DNA from: an uncultured Spirochaetales bacterium | GTDB lineage: Bacteria > Spirochaetota > Spirochaetia > Sphaerochaetales > Sphaerochaetaceae | NCBI GenBank assembly: GCA_949282255.1 | Contig: CASDPA010000006.1 | Span: 40,025 to 104,024 of the forward strand | Length of the DNA: 64,000 nt | Reading direction: 5' to 3' | Shown here: in pieces, positions 9,020 through 17,708 of the stretch | Layout of the letters: each line of letters opens with the position of its first letter | Position numbering within the stretch: position 1 is the first letter of the stretch | Position numbers and translations under genes: made by a program | The notes under the pieces: model-generated | What the model saw: the letters and a program-made list of their open reading frames with translations, nothing else | Databases searched by the model: none | What the model was told of the DNA's origin: nothing

Positions 9020-10569
9020 AGTACAGGCTAGGAGTCGATGTCGGCGGAACCAACACCGATGCGATAATCATAGATGAGAATCTTGATGTGGTTTCTTCTG
9101 TGAAAAGTCCCACCACTGAGGATATCTATCAGGGGATAATCAATGCAATCAGAGCCGTATTGAAGGAGTCTGCTGTCGACAAGTCCTCCATTTCCATGGC
9201 GATGCTTGGAACTACGCAGTGCACTAATGCCATAGTTGAAAGAAAAAGGCTTTCGTCGTTTGCAGTGCTCAGGATAGGTGCTCCGGCAAGCGTTGGAATA
9301 CCCTCCATGGTGGACTGGGATGACGAGCTCAAATCCTTCTGTGTTGCAAGTGCTATTATAAGCGGTGGCTTTGAGTATGATGGCAAGCAGCTTGCCGCTT
9401 TTGATGAGGAGGCAGCAAGGGTGTTCTTTGAATCCGTGAAGGGAAAAACCGATTCCATTGCCATTTCATCCGTATTTGCAAGCGTGAGAAACGATCATGA
9501 AAAAAAGGCTGCGGAAATTGCGCGTTCAGTGCTTGGCGAGGATGTCCATCTTTCCATTTCCAGCGAAATAGGCAGCATGGGCCTGATAGAGAGGGAGAAT
9601 GCAACAATATTGAATGCCGCGCTCTGCAAGGTTGCCCAGAGCTTTACCGATGGATTTGAGATGAGTCTCAGGAAAGAAGGGATTTGCAATGCCACGATCT
9701 ATCTTTCACAGAACGATGGGACCCTCATGACAATGGATTATGCAAGACGTTACCCGATTCTTACGATTGCCTGTGGTCCGACAAACTCGATCCGGGGTGC
9801 AAGCTATCTTTCAAAGTGCAATGATGCGATTGTTGTCGATGTGGGTGGAACCACAACAGATATCGGTTCCCTGCAAAACGGGTTTCCGCGTGAAAGCGGT
9901 GTTGCCGTGACAATCGGAGGTGTCAGGACAAATTTCCGTATGCCGGATGTGATCTCGATCGGAATCGGGGGAGGATCGATCGTAAGAAAGAAGGAAGATG
10001 GGACAGTAACGGTAGGTCCGGACAGTGTAGGATACAACATCACAAGGGATGCCCTTGTTTTTGGTGGCAGCACACTGACTGCAACAGACATCGCCGTCCG
10101 GCTCGGACTATGCAATATCGGAGATTGCTCGAAGGTGTCTTCAATACCTTTGGATTTTGCAAAAAAAGCTCAAGATGCAATGATTTTGCTTGTGGAGGAT
10201 GCGATAGACAGCATGAAGCTCTCCTCTGATGATGTAGATGTTGTGCTTGTAGGTGGCGGTGCTGTGATACTTCCTGAACATCTCAAAGGGGCTGCAAGAG
10301 TGCTCAAGCCTTCCCATTCTCCGGTTGCGAATGCGATCGGGTGTGCGATCAGTAAGGTCAGCGGAACCTATGAAAAGCTTATAAATTACGATGAGATTCC
10401 CCGTGACAAGGCCTTGGATATGGCCAAGAAAGAAGCGGTGAGGATGGCTGTCTCATCGGGCGCGGCCGAGGGTACCGTGGAAATAATCGATGTGGAAGAT
10501 GTGCCTTTGCAGTATTATCCAGGCAATACGGTCAGGATAAAGATAAAGGCTGCAGGCGAGCTCAATTAA
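9016..10569 (+). CDS. Hydantoinase/oxoprolinase family protein (HyuA-like)
   Basis: A 517-residue member of the hydantoinase A/oxoprolinase family. It opens with YRLGVDVGGTNTDAIIID, the ATP-phosphate-binding DVGGTNTD motif, and a second phosphate motif, VDVGGTTTDIG, occurs near residue 275; GIGGGSIV and VLVGGGAVILP complete the actin-like ATPase fold. Related enzymes hydrolyse a cyclic amide with ATP. It is the last gene of the PucR-linked operon, overlapping DUF917 by 4 bases, with a hairpin terminator 7 bases downstream. No HyuB-like partner is present, as expected for the shorter DUF917-associated subgroup. The substrate is unknown. Confidence 0.87.
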   Translation: MKYRLGVDVGGTNTDAIIIDENLDVVSSVKSPTTEDIYQGIINAIRAVLKESAVDKSSISMAMLGTTQCTNAIVERKRLSSFAVLRIGAPASVGIPSMVDWDDELKSFCVASAIISGGFEYDGKQLAAFDEEAARVFFESVKGKTDSIAISSVFASVRNDHEKKAAEIARSVLGEDVHLSISSEIGSMGLIERENATILNAALCKVAQSFTDGFEMSLRKEGICNATIYLSQNDGTLMTMDYARRYPILTIACGPTNSIRGASYLSKCNDAIVVDVGGTTTDIGSLQNGFPRESGVAVTIGGVRTNFRMPDVISIGIGGGSIVRKKEDGTVTVGPDSVGYNITRDALVFGGSTLTATDIAVRLGLCNIGDCSKVSSIPLDFAKKAQDAMILLVEDAIDSMKLSSDDVDVVLVGGGAVILPEHLKGAARVLKPSHSPVANAIGCAISKVSGTYEKLINYDEIPRDKALDMAKKEAVRMAVSSGAAEGTVEIIDVEDVPLQYYPGNTVRIKIKAAGELN

Positions 10570-10575
10570 ACGGAC

Positions 10576-10609
10576 AGAGGTGCTGTATCATGGATGCGGC
10601 ACCTCTTTT
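10576..10609 (+). terminator. Terminator after the hydantoinase operon
   Basis: AGAGGTGC (10576-10583) pairs with GCACCTCT (10599-10606), followed by a short T-run. Confidence 0.75.
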
Positions 10610-10625
10610 GGTTAGGAAACGGGTA

Positions 10626-10661
10626 TTTATAAAAGCGCTCTTTTTTGTGATAATAACCTTA
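10626..10661 (+). promoter_or_regulatory. Extended -10 promoter placing the start on the MerR ATG
   Basis: TTTATA (10626-10631), a 17-base spacer, and TGTGATAAT with the hexamer GATAAT at 10649-10654. Counting 7 bases on gives +1 at 10661, the A of the ATG. No Shine-Dalgarno sequence lies in between, so the mRNA may be leaderless. Confidence 0.5.
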
Positions 10662-11110
10662 TGAAGCGCTATAGGATAGGCGAGATCGCCTCAATGACAG
10701 GCCTTACGGTCAGGACCATCAGATATTACGAAGAGCTTGGACTTCTGAAGGCTGGGCGTACTGGACGCGGCCAGAGATGGTATAACGAAAGCGATGTCAT
10801 ATATCTCAGGCGCATAATCGAGCTCAAGGAATTGGGATTTTCTCTTGATGAGATTTCAAAGATAATCAAATTGAAGAGTGAGGATGATAGCGGTGATAAG
10901 CGCCGTATCGAGCTTTTAGCGGCATATCGTGCAAAATGGTCCGAAGCCGCGGAGAGAAAGAAAAGGCTAGAGGCGCATATGGATGAGCTCTCCTGGCATA
11001 TAAAACAGCTTGAAGGGGCAAAAGATTTTTTCCAGCAGTGTCCAGGAGTCCTTTGCGCAGGCTGTCGCTATAAAAAGAGATGCAGCTTTTTCAAAGACTC
11101 TGAAGCCTGA
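10661..11110 (+). CDS. MerR-family transcriptional regulator
   Basis: A 149-residue protein with the MerR winged helix at the N-terminus (YRIGEIASMTGLTVRTIRYYEELGLL), a dimerisation helix at about residues 75-120, and a C-terminal cysteine cluster CPGVLCAGCRYKKRC that could bind a metal or cofactor. MerR proteins typically act on a neighbouring promoter with a long spacer; no such target is obvious here, since the downstream gene converges on it, overlapping by 20 bases. The start codon has no ribosome-binding site but sits at a predicted transcription start. The effector is unknown. Confidence 0.85.
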   Translation: MKRYRIGEIASMTGLTVRTIRYYEELGLLKAGRTGRGQRWYNESDVIYLRRIIELKELGFSLDEISKIIKLKSEDDSGDKRRIELLAAYRAKWSEAAERKKRLEAHMDELSWHIKQLEGAKDFFQQCPGVLCAGCRYKKRCSFFKDSEA

Positions 11111-11897
11111 TTCCCGTTTCAAAAGCCTTTTGCATGACCATGTCCGTATCCTTTATGCTCAGTGCCCTTGAGTAGTACATGGCTTCGTATGTCATAAATC
11201 CATCATATCCCGTATCTCTTAGTGCATGTACAACTTTTTCCCAAGCTATATCACCCATGAAGGGTAGCAGATGTTGATCGCTTCTTCCGTCGTTATCGTT
11301 TATATGTGTTCCTACAAGTATCCCTTCCGCATCCATTATCTCTTTTGCAATATCCAAGCCCATGATGTTTGCATGTCCCGTATCGAGCAGGGCCTTGAGA
11401 CGGGATGGACATATCGAGCAGATTGCACGGATATCTCTCATTGAATGGATTTCTTCATGGCTTTCCATGTTCTCAATTGCAAGGATGATCTCTTGGCTTT
11501 TCTCGAGAAGATTGGAGTAGTACCTTTTGTTTTCCTCTATTCCGCCTTTTATTGGATGAACCACGATATGGGGCACCCCGGCTTCTTTTGCATAGGAAAT
11601 GGCTTTCAAGATCTTTTCTTCCATCTCCTTTGGTTCCTGGCCTGCACGGGGGTAGGGGGCATGGGCCTGCATGTAGGTAAGCCCGTATTCCTTTTTCAGC
11701 TGTATGAGCTTAGCCACATATTCTTCCGCCAGATCTGTGTTGAGTATGCTTTGAGGGTTCATCATCTCGCAGAAATTCAGATCCAGATCCTTGAAACCCG
11801 CTTTGGCATAGAGGGGGATGAGCTCGGTCATCCTCCTCTTGATGCCCTCACGGTTGAAAACCACGAGGTTTGTGTTAGTTGCCGTTCTGTCTTGCAT
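11091..11897 (-). CDS. Sugar phosphate isomerase/epimerase-like TIM barrel protein
   Basis: A 268-residue protein of the xylose isomerase-like TIM barrel (AP endonuclease 2) superfamily. Recognisable blocks are YMQAHAPYPRAG, IVVHPIKGG, LAIENMESHEEI, ALLDTGHANIMGLD and GTHINDNDGRSDQHLLPFMGDI, which supply the His, Glu, Asp and His metal ligands and the typical strand ends. It is the last gene of the minus-strand sugar ABC operon, its ATG lying 23 bases inside the end of the binding-protein gene, so it probably isomerises or epimerises the imported sugar or a derivative. The specific reaction is unknown. The 3' end overlaps the convergent MerR gene by 20 bases. Confidence 0.83.
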   Translation of the reverse strand: MQDRTATNTNLVVFNREGIKRRMTELIPLYAKAGFKDLDLNFCEMMNPQSILNTDLAEEYVAKLIQLKKEYGLTYMQAHAPYPRAGQEPKEMEEKILKAISYAKEAGVPHIVVHPIKGGIEENKRYYSNLLEKSQEIILAIENMESHEEIHSMRDIRAICSICPSRLKALLDTGHANIMGLDIAKEIMDAEGILVGTHINDNDGRSDQHLLPFMGDIAWEKVVHALRDTGYDGFMTYEAMYYSRALSIKDTDMVMQKAFETGIRLQSL

Positions 11898-13167
11898 ATT
11901 CCGTAAGATATCCGTTTATGAGATCCGCCATATAAGATACGGCATCATCGATTGTACGTTTGCCTTCAAGCATCTCCGCAATCGTGCTTTGGAAGGAATA
12001 GTATACCTGGTATGCCGAGGGAATCCAAAGGCCGAGCATCATCGGGCTGGAGCCTACCGCCTGGTCGAAAGCCACTCCGAACAAGGGGTTTTCCTTTATG
12101 AAGGCCTGCCATTCCGCGCTGTTTTCCACCTCTGCATTCACAGGAATATATCCGGTTTCTTTTGCCCAGTACATCTGAGCCTCCGGGCTTATGAAATATT
12201 CAAGCACACGCCTGATATCCTCTGCATTGTCTTTTCCCGTGTCAAAAGCCGCAAGAAAGCCACCTCCGATATTCACTCCTCCTGTGGCGTTTCCATCCAC
12301 CATCGGGACGAATGCGACGCCAAGCTCGAAATTGCTTCCGATGTTGTTCTGTGCAGTCGTCAGATTTGAAGAGGATGCAAGCATGCTCGCAGTCTGCTGT
12401 GAGTAAAAGGCATCTGAGACTCCGCTTGTAAGGTTGTCAATTGCTCCGGTTGCATAAAGGTTTTCCCATTTTTCAAGGAAGGTCTTGAATGTGCCGTTTT
12501 CATCGAAAAGCACCTTTGAGGAAACTCCGTCATGGCCGTTTCTGTTATCGCTTATGTATTCCCCTCCGTTTTGGGATGCAAGGAAGGTGCATAGCTCATA
12601 GGTCGTCGGAACACCTGAAAAGGCGCTCATGCCGGTTTTTTCTTTGATCGTTTTGGCAGATGCGGCAAACTCATCCAGTGTTTTTGGTACGTCAACCCCG
12701 GCTTTGTCGAATGCTGTCTTATTGTAATAAAAGAGCAGGCTTGATGCGTTGAACGGCACTCCTATGTGTCCTATAATGCTATCATAAGCTGCAATGGCCG
12801 AAGGGAGAAGAGATGAAGTATCTATTCCGAGCTCCTCGCTTGGGATGAGGTAATCCGAATATATCATGTCGAGCCCTGCTGTGGCATCGAGCTGTGCTAT
12901 ATCGGGTAATCCTGTGCCGGTCATCGAAGCCGCTTTAACCTTTGACAGCACATCGTTTGCCTTGCCTTGATAGACAGCAGTTATTTTTATGTCGCTGTTA
13001 TTTGCATTGAAATCATCCACCAGATGTTCAAACGCCTGTTGCAGCACTCCGCTGTTGGAGTGCCAGAGAATGACCTCCCTGGCTCCTGTCTCTTCCTTTT
13101 TACCGCCTGCAAACACCATCAGCGGGCATAAGAGTGCGATAAGAAGGAGCATGATTCTTTTTTTCAT
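11875..13167 (-). CDS. Sugar ABC transporter substrate-binding protein
   Basis: A 430-residue extracellular solute-binding protein, family 1. The signal peptide (residues 1-21) ends MVFAGGKKEE, the form seen in many spirochaete binding proteins; there is no lipobox cysteine. The mature protein starts with VILWHSNSGVLQQAFEHLV and carries the family hinge regions, including a Gly-rich GGVNIGGGFLAAF segment. It follows two permease genes in an operon with a TIM-barrel protein. GGGGGTCGGA precedes the ATG. As is usual for these importers, no ATPase is encoded nearby and a shared MsmX-type ATPase would be used. The sugar is not identifiable. Confidence 0.88.
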   Translation of the reverse strand: MKKRIMLLLIALLCPLMVFAGGKKEETGAREVILWHSNSGVLQQAFEHLVDDFNANNSDIKITAVYQGKANDVLSKVKAASMTGTGLPDIAQLDATAGLDMIYSDYLIPSEELGIDTSSLLPSAIAAYDSIIGHIGVPFNASSLLFYYNKTAFDKAGVDVPKTLDEFAASAKTIKEKTGMSAFSGVPTTYELCTFLASQNGGEYISDNRNGHDGVSSKVLFDENGTFKTFLEKWENLYATGAIDNLTSGVSDAFYSQQTASMLASSSNLTTAQNNIGSNFELGVAFVPMVDGNATGGVNIGGGFLAAFDTGKDNAEDIRRVLEYFISPEAQMYWAKETGYIPVNAEVENSAEWQAFIKENPLFGVAFDQAVGSSPMMLGLWIPSAYQVYYSFQSTIAEMLEGKRTIDDAVSYMADLINGYLTEYARQNGN

Positions 13168-13178
13168 ATTCCGACCCC

Positions 13179-13976
13179 CTAATTATCAAGCCCATCGGAA
13201 AGGGCCTTAAGTATTATCTTCCTTGATGCCAGAGTTAGCGCCATCAAGGGAATGAGTACGATCATAAGGGCGGAAAACAGGCCGCCCTTGTCTCCGCTTT
13301 CGGCAAAGCCCAAAAGGCTTATGCCTATCTGTATTGTCCTCATCTCCATCCTGCTGGTTATCAAAAGAGGCCAGAGGTAGGCATTGAATACGGATACGAA
13401 GGATTGCAGGAAGATTGCCAGCAGAACGCTTTTTATCAATGGGCAAAGAATGTGTACCATGTATATATAATCGTTGGCCCCATCGATCCTTGCCGCATCG
13501 TATGGTTCCCTTGAGAGACTTTTTGATGCAGTCATGGCAATTAAGAGCTGGGTTGCGGAAAACAGGCTGGTTGCTATTATTCCAAAATATGTATCTGCCA
13601 TACCGAGCCTGGTTATGGTCACATAATTTTCAAAAAGCAGGGCATCCTGGGGGATGAAAATTGTCAGTATCAAGAGGTACAGGAGTATTTTCTTTCCTCT
13701 GAATTCCAGATAGGTGAAAGTGAAGGCTGAAAGCACTGTTATCACACACCTTATGATTGATGCCAGCAGTGCAGTAATCAGGCTGTTTGTGCTGTATATG
13801 AAAAAATACCTGTTTTCCAATGCCGATGCATATCCGCTGAAATTTATCCTTGATGGAAAAAATCTTGCAGGGTTCGTATTGAAATCCGGCATGCTGAAAA
13901 ACGATAGGCTGATAGTATATAAGAGAGGGAAAAGCACTATCAAAGCCAGGATTGCCGCCGTCAGTTTCTTAACCAT
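13179..13976 (-). CDS. Carbohydrate ABC transporter permease (MalG/UgpE-like)
   Basis: A 265-residue inner-membrane permease with about six hydrophobic segments. The EAA loop, which docks the ATPase, is at SLSREPYDAARIDGANDYIYM. It starts within the 3' end of the partner permease gene (8-base overlap) and ends 11 bases before the binding-protein gene. It forms a heterodimer with the product of the preceding gene. Substrate unknown. Confidence 0.88.
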   Translation of the reverse strand: MVKKLTAAILALIVLFPLLYTISLSFFSMPDFNTNPARFFPSRINFSGYASALENRYFFIYSTNSLITALLASIIRCVITVLSAFTFTYLEFRGKKILLYLLILTIFIPQDALLFENYVTITRLGMADTYFGIIATSLFSATQLLIAMTASKSLSREPYDAARIDGANDYIYMVHILCPLIKSVLLAIFLQSFVSVFNAYLWPLLITSRMEMRTIQIGISLLGFAESGDKGGLFSALMIVLIPLMALTLASRKIILKALSDGLDN

Positions 13977-14832
13977 TTCTCCTCCTTGCGCTTCTTTGTG
14001 CCAGATAATATAGAAGGAGGACCAGCGCAGATAAGAAAACCATCAACGTCGCAATGGTGGACTCGGCTGCTCTGTTGGAGCTTTTGAAGGCTTCCAGATA
14101 ATAATAGTACATCACCGTCTCTGTGCCCCTTCTGGGCCCGCCTTCGGTCATTGTCATGATCGGTGCTGAAATCAGCAGCGCATCCTTGAATGCTATGAAC
14201 ATTGTCATCAGAAGGGTGGGGCTTATCAAGGGAAGCTCTATTTTGAAATACATCTGAAAAGCCGAGGCTCCATCCATCATAGATGCTTCCTTGATTGATT
14301 TGTCGATTTTCCTGAAGGAGGACAAAAGAAGGATGTGATCAAGAGCGAAATCTAGAAACACAGATAACAGTACTATGGCAATAAAGGCGCTCATCCTGTC
14401 ATTGAGCCATGCGATATCAAGGCCGAAAATCCTGTTGATTATGCTGTTTGTCCCTTTGAACATCTCCTTGAAGATAAGGGATGACAGGGAGAGGGAGAAT
14501 GCAAGCGGAAGAAAATACGCCAGGCTGATCCACTCGTTGAATTTCGTCTTTTCTTTCACCAACGAAGCAGAAAGCAATGTGAGGAATGTGTTTAATGGAA
14601 GGAAAAGTGCAACAAACATGGCTGTGTTTGCGATGCTTTTCATGAAATATGAATCATTAAACAGTGCACGGTAATTATCCAAGCCTGCAAATGCCGTGAC
14701 AACTCCCTTCTGGTTTATGAGAAAAAATGATGAGATGAATGTTTTTATGAATGGAGCGAATGAAAAAACAGATACTACGGCAAATGCCGGAATCAAATAT
14801 AGATATGCCCGTTTGTCAATTCTTCGCTTCAT
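13969..14832 (-). CDS. Carbohydrate ABC transporter permease (MalF/UgpA-like)
   Basis: A 287-residue permease with about six membrane segments; the EAA loop is at DKSIKEASMMDGASAFQMYFK. I place the start at the ATG at 14832 (MKRRIDKRAYLYLIPAF) rather than 16 codons upstream, because MalF-like proteins begin this way and a good promoter (TTGAAA, 17-base spacer, TATATT) lies so close that the longer form would start upstream of +1. There is no Shine-Dalgarno sequence, and the predicted transcript begins one base before the ATG. First gene of the four-gene sugar operon. Confidence 0.85.
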   Translation of the reverse strand: MKRRIDKRAYLYLIPAFAVVSVFSFAPFIKTFISSFFLINQKGVVTAFAGLDNYRALFNDSYFMKSIANTAMFVALFLPLNTFLTLLSASLVKEKTKFNEWISLAYFLPLAFSLSLSSLIFKEMFKGTNSIINRIFGLDIAWLNDRMSAFIAIVLLSVFLDFALDHILLLSSFRKIDKSIKEASMMDGASAFQMYFKIELPLISPTLLMTMFIAFKDALLISAPIMTMTEGGPRRGTETVMYYYYLEAFKSSNRAAESTIATLMVFLSALVLLLYYLAQRSARRRNG

Positions 14833-14839
14833 GGGATGA

Positions 14840-14868
14840 AATATAATGATAATGGAGATTAATTTCAA
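14840..14868 (-). promoter_or_regulatory. Promoter of the minus-strand sugar ABC operon
   Basis: On the minus strand TTGAAA (14863-14868), a 17-base spacer, and TATATT (14840-14845). The predicted +1 is 14833, one base before the start codon. The spacer holds TAATCTCCATTA, whose exact inverted copy lies about 110 bases upstream. Confidence 0.55.
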
Positions 14869-14970
14869 TATTATTTGCATTATAATTTCTTATAAAACAA
14901 TAATATAATTAACGTTTATAAATATAACGTTAGATATTTTTACGTTAGCTTTTTATCATAATCTCCATTA
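14850..14970. promoter_or_regulatory. Paired 12-bp sites and AACGTT repeats upstream of the sugar ABC operon
   Basis: TAATGGAGATTA (14850-14861) has an exact inverted copy TAATCTCCATTA at 14959-14970. Between them the very AT-rich sequence contains AACGTT at 14911-14916, the palindrome TAACGTTA at 14925-14932, and TACGTTAG at 14941-14948, spaced about 15 bases apart. This looks like a two-site operator that could support DNA looping. The regulator is not identified. Confidence 0.45.
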
Positions 14971-15102
14971 CAATATCGTTTTGTTTCCAAAATGTTAAAT
15001 AAGAAGCGATATTTTTTTGTGAAGTTGCACTCCGCTATTATCTGTGATAAATTTTATTTGATGCTTGAAAATGGTTTTGGGCATGATAGAGGAGGAGAAG
15101 TA

Positions 15103-16014
15103 ATGAAACCTACGCTTTTGGTTCTTGCGGCAGGAATGGGATCACGCTACGGCGGAGTCAAGCAGATCGATGCGGTTGGCATCCATGGTGAGACGCTTTT
15201 GGATTTCGGTGTTTATGATGCTTTGAATGCAGGTTATGGCAAGGTTGTTTTTATCATAAGAAAGGATATCGAGAAGGATTTCAGGGAGCGCCTGTTCGAC
15301 CGCATTGCAAGAAACATGGACGCCGAGTATGTATTCCAGACTGGAACAAGCCTTCTTACCGAGGAACAGATCAAGCTTTCCGTGAACAGGAAAAAGCCTT
15401 GGGGCACCATCCATGCTCTCTTATGCGCCAAGGATGTGGTGAAAACTCCGTTTACAGTCGTAAATGCCGATGATTATTATGGACGCTCTGCTTATCAGAC
15501 CCTTGGAAAATATCTCTCCGGCCTGAATAATGATGATACAACCCATGCGATGGTCGGCTTTGTGTTGGAGAACACGATGAGCAGAAGCGGCTCGGTTTCC
15601 CGCGGAATCTGCGAGGTGAAGGACGGCGAACTCGTATCGATGGTTGAAAACACGAAGATCGAATACACAGCAGATGGAGGCATCGTTTCCCATTTTGAAG
15701 GCCAGGACATCCCACTTACCGGAAAAGAGCCTGTCAGCATGAACTTCTTCGGCTTTACTCCGAAAGCGTTTGAGAGCTTTGAGAAGTATTGGGAAAATTT
15801 CATTGTAAAGAATGTCACAGAAGAGAAGAAGGAATGTCTGCTTCCCAACGGTGCAAGCGAGATCGTAACATCAGGCAAGGGTACCATAAAGGTATTCACA
15901 AGTCAGGACCGCTGGTTCGGAATGACATATCCTGAAGACAAGGCGCTCGTGATGTCCGAAATCAAGAGCAAGCTTGATACAGGCTATTATCCTGAGAAGC
16001 TTTGGCAGAAATGA
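15103..16014 (+). CDS. Nucleotidyltransferase (sugar-nucleotide synthesis type)
   Basis: A 303-residue NTP_transferase-fold protein. The N-terminal nucleotide-binding loop is VLAAGMGSRYGGVKQID; VNADDYYGRSAY holds the metal-binding Asp pair, and EPVSMNFFGFTPKAFE follows in the substrate region. Such proteins join a sugar 1-phosphate to a nucleotide, but the sugar and nucleotide cannot be told here. The start at 15103 has a strong GAGGAGGAGA site, so the upstream ATG at 14992 is unlikely. A UUCG tetraloop terminator follows, so the gene appears monocistronic. Confidence 0.83.
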   Translation: MKPTLLVLAAGMGSRYGGVKQIDAVGIHGETLLDFGVYDALNAGYGKVVFIIRKDIEKDFRERLFDRIARNMDAEYVFQTGTSLLTEEQIKLSVNRKKPWGTIHALLCAKDVVKTPFTVVNADDYYGRSAYQTLGKYLSGLNNDDTTHAMVGFVLENTMSRSGSVSRGICEVKDGELVSMVENTKIEYTADGGIVSHFEGQDIPLTGKEPVSMNFFGFTPKAFESFEKYWENFIVKNVTEEKKECLLPNGASEIVTSGKGTIKVFTSQDRWFGMTYPEDKALVMSEIKSKLDTGYYPEKLWQK

Positions 16015-16033
16015 GTTGGATAAAATAGAAAAG

Positions 16034-16058
16034 AGGACATCTTCGGATGTCCTTTTTT
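16034..16058 (+). terminator. UUCG-loop terminator
   Basis: AGGACATC (16034-16041), loop TTCG, GATGTCCT (16046-16053), then six T. A shorter T-run on the other strand may let it serve the convergent YitT gene too. Confidence 0.85.
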
Positions 16059-16087
16059 CATGTCAGACCATATTTATTGGCATTTCC

Positions 16088-16993
16088 TTATTCCTGCTGC
16101 GATACATCCTTGTTCAGGGCTACATATTCCTCGAAGGAGGTATTGCCCTCGCCGAAGACATGGTAGGTGTTTTGAATAAGCATGAACGCTTTAGGGTCGA
16201 TCATATGGACGATCCTCGTCAGCTTGCTGACCATGTTGTTCGGCACGACGGTCATCAGCATGGGCTTTGATTTCATTGAGTAAAGTCCCTTTGCCTCTAT
16301 GATCGTGCCGCTCTTGTCGAGGTCGTAAAGGATACTGCTTCTTATCTCGTTCAATTTGTCGCTTATTATAAACACGGTCTTTGCATAGTTTGTTCCCATG
16401 CTCACGATGACCTTGTTGACCATCAGCTGTGTTATGTATGCAACGATTATCGCATAAAGCGCCTTTTCGATGCCGAATATGAATGCTGAGGCTCCGATTA
16501 TTATGGCATCCACCATGAACAGGGAGGTACCCAATGGAATCTTGCCGTAACGTGCCACGATTTGGGCAAGTATGTCGGTTCCTCCTGTGTTCGCACCACT
16601 CTTCATCACAATTCCAAGCCCGAGTCCGCAGAGCATACCTCCGAAAAGACATGCCATCCATACATTCATATCCTTTGAAAGGTCGAGTATGCCTTCACTT
16701 CCGAAAATGGCGGTGAATATGTATGTGGACAGGGAGAGTAGGAGGGCTCCTGCCAGGCTCTTAAAGCCGAACTGTTTTCCAAAGAGAGCTGTGCCTATGA
16801 AAAAAAGCGGAATGTTTTGCAGCAGCATCGTGAGGCTTAGATCCCAGCCGAATACATGGTAGAGGATTGTAGATATTCCCGATACCCCGCCCGGTGCGAT
16901 CTGAGCAGGGTTTGTGAATACCACGATACTGAAGCCTGTTATGAAGGAGCCAAGGACTATATAGAAATATTCGAGAATGGTGTATTTCCTCAT
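16088..16993 (-). CDS. YitT-family membrane protein (DUF161/DUF2179)
   Basis: A 301-residue protein with five or six N-terminal membrane segments (residues about 10-190) and a C-terminal soluble DUF2179 domain (about 220-285, with KPMLMTVVPNNMVSKLTRIVHMIDP in pieces). NPAQIAPGGVSGISTIL and KSGANTGGTDILAQIV are the conserved YitT repeats. The function of the family is not settled; some members are treated as transporters. It overlaps the upstream LOG-type gene by 4 bases, so the two are co-transcribed. Confidence 0.88.
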   Translation of the reverse strand: MRKYTILEYFYIVLGSFITGFSIVVFTNPAQIAPGGVSGISTILYHVFGWDLSLTMLLQNIPLFFIGTALFGKQFGFKSLAGALLLSLSTYIFTAIFGSEGILDLSKDMNVWMACLFGGMLCGLGLGIVMKSGANTGGTDILAQIVARYGKIPLGTSLFMVDAIIIGASAFIFGIEKALYAIIVAYITQLMVNKVIVSMGTNYAKTVFIISDKLNEIRSSILYDLDKSGTIIEAKGLYSMKSKPMLMTVVPNNMVSKLTRIVHMIDPKAFMLIQNTYHVFGEGNTSFEEYVALNKDVSQQE

Positions 16994-17565
16994 AGTTTGT
17001 CCGGCAGCTCCTCCTGCATTGAAGAAAGCCTTTCCAGCACATCCTCTGTCTTGTCGATAACGCTCAAGCTTTCCTTTATTTTCTCGTCTAAAAACCCTTC
17101 TATGACCATTTTATCCAAGAAGGACAACAAGGTATCGTAATAACCGTTTATATTTAATAGTCCCACCGGCTTGTCATGATATTTGAGCTGCTTCCATGTA
17201 AAGATCTCCATCAGCTCCTCCAGTGTGCCGATTCCGCCGGGCAGGGCCAGAAAAGCATCTGCAAGGCCGTACATGGTCTTCTTACGCTCATGCATGTCCT
17301 TTACGATTATGAGTTTGCTCTCAACAGCTTTGGTCCGCACAGAAGGAATGTCCATCTTCTCTGGAAGGACTCCTGTTACATGCCCTCCGTTTGATGAGAC
17401 TGTGTCGGCGATGGTTCCCATCAACCCCCTGTTGCCTCCACCGTACACAAGCGATATTCCATTTTGTACCATCAGCATTGCAAGGTTTTTTGCTTCAAGT
17501 CCGTAAATGCCATCATTTCCTAAAGTAGATCCTGTAAATATGCATAAAGATTTTATTTTATCCAC
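16990..17565 (-). CDS. LOG-family (TIGR00730) nucleoside-monophosphate hydrolase
   Basis: A 191-residue Rossmann-fold protein with the diagnostic PGGIGTLEELMEIFTW motif (about residues 110-125) and SLVYGGGNRGLMG near residue 40. Family members cleave ribose 5-phosphate from adenosine-type monophosphates. The only reasonable start is GTG at 17565. No ribosome-binding site precedes it, but a perfect TATAAT (17572-17577 on this strand) puts the predicted transcription start on the G of that codon, so this may be a leaderless message. Followed by yitT with a 4-base overlap. Confidence 0.86.
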   Translation of the reverse strand: MDKIKSLCIFTGSTLGNDGIYGLEAKNLAMLMVQNGISLVYGGGNRGLMGTIADTVSSNGGHVTGVLPEKMDIPSVRTKAVESKLIIVKDMHERKKTMYGLADAFLALPGGIGTLEELMEIFTWKQLKYHDKPVGLLNINGYYDTLLSFLDKMVIEGFLDEKIKESLSVIDKTEDVLERLSSMQEELPDKL

Positions 17566-17708
17566 ATATACATTATATAGGTTAAAATGGAGGAGGGGAA
17601 ACCCCCGGATTTTTGGCTGGATAATTTTACAGAATATTTGACTTGATAGTGTAACATCTTTTAGCTAAAATCATTATAAAGACATAGGATGAAAAGGAGA
17701 ATTTCCTT

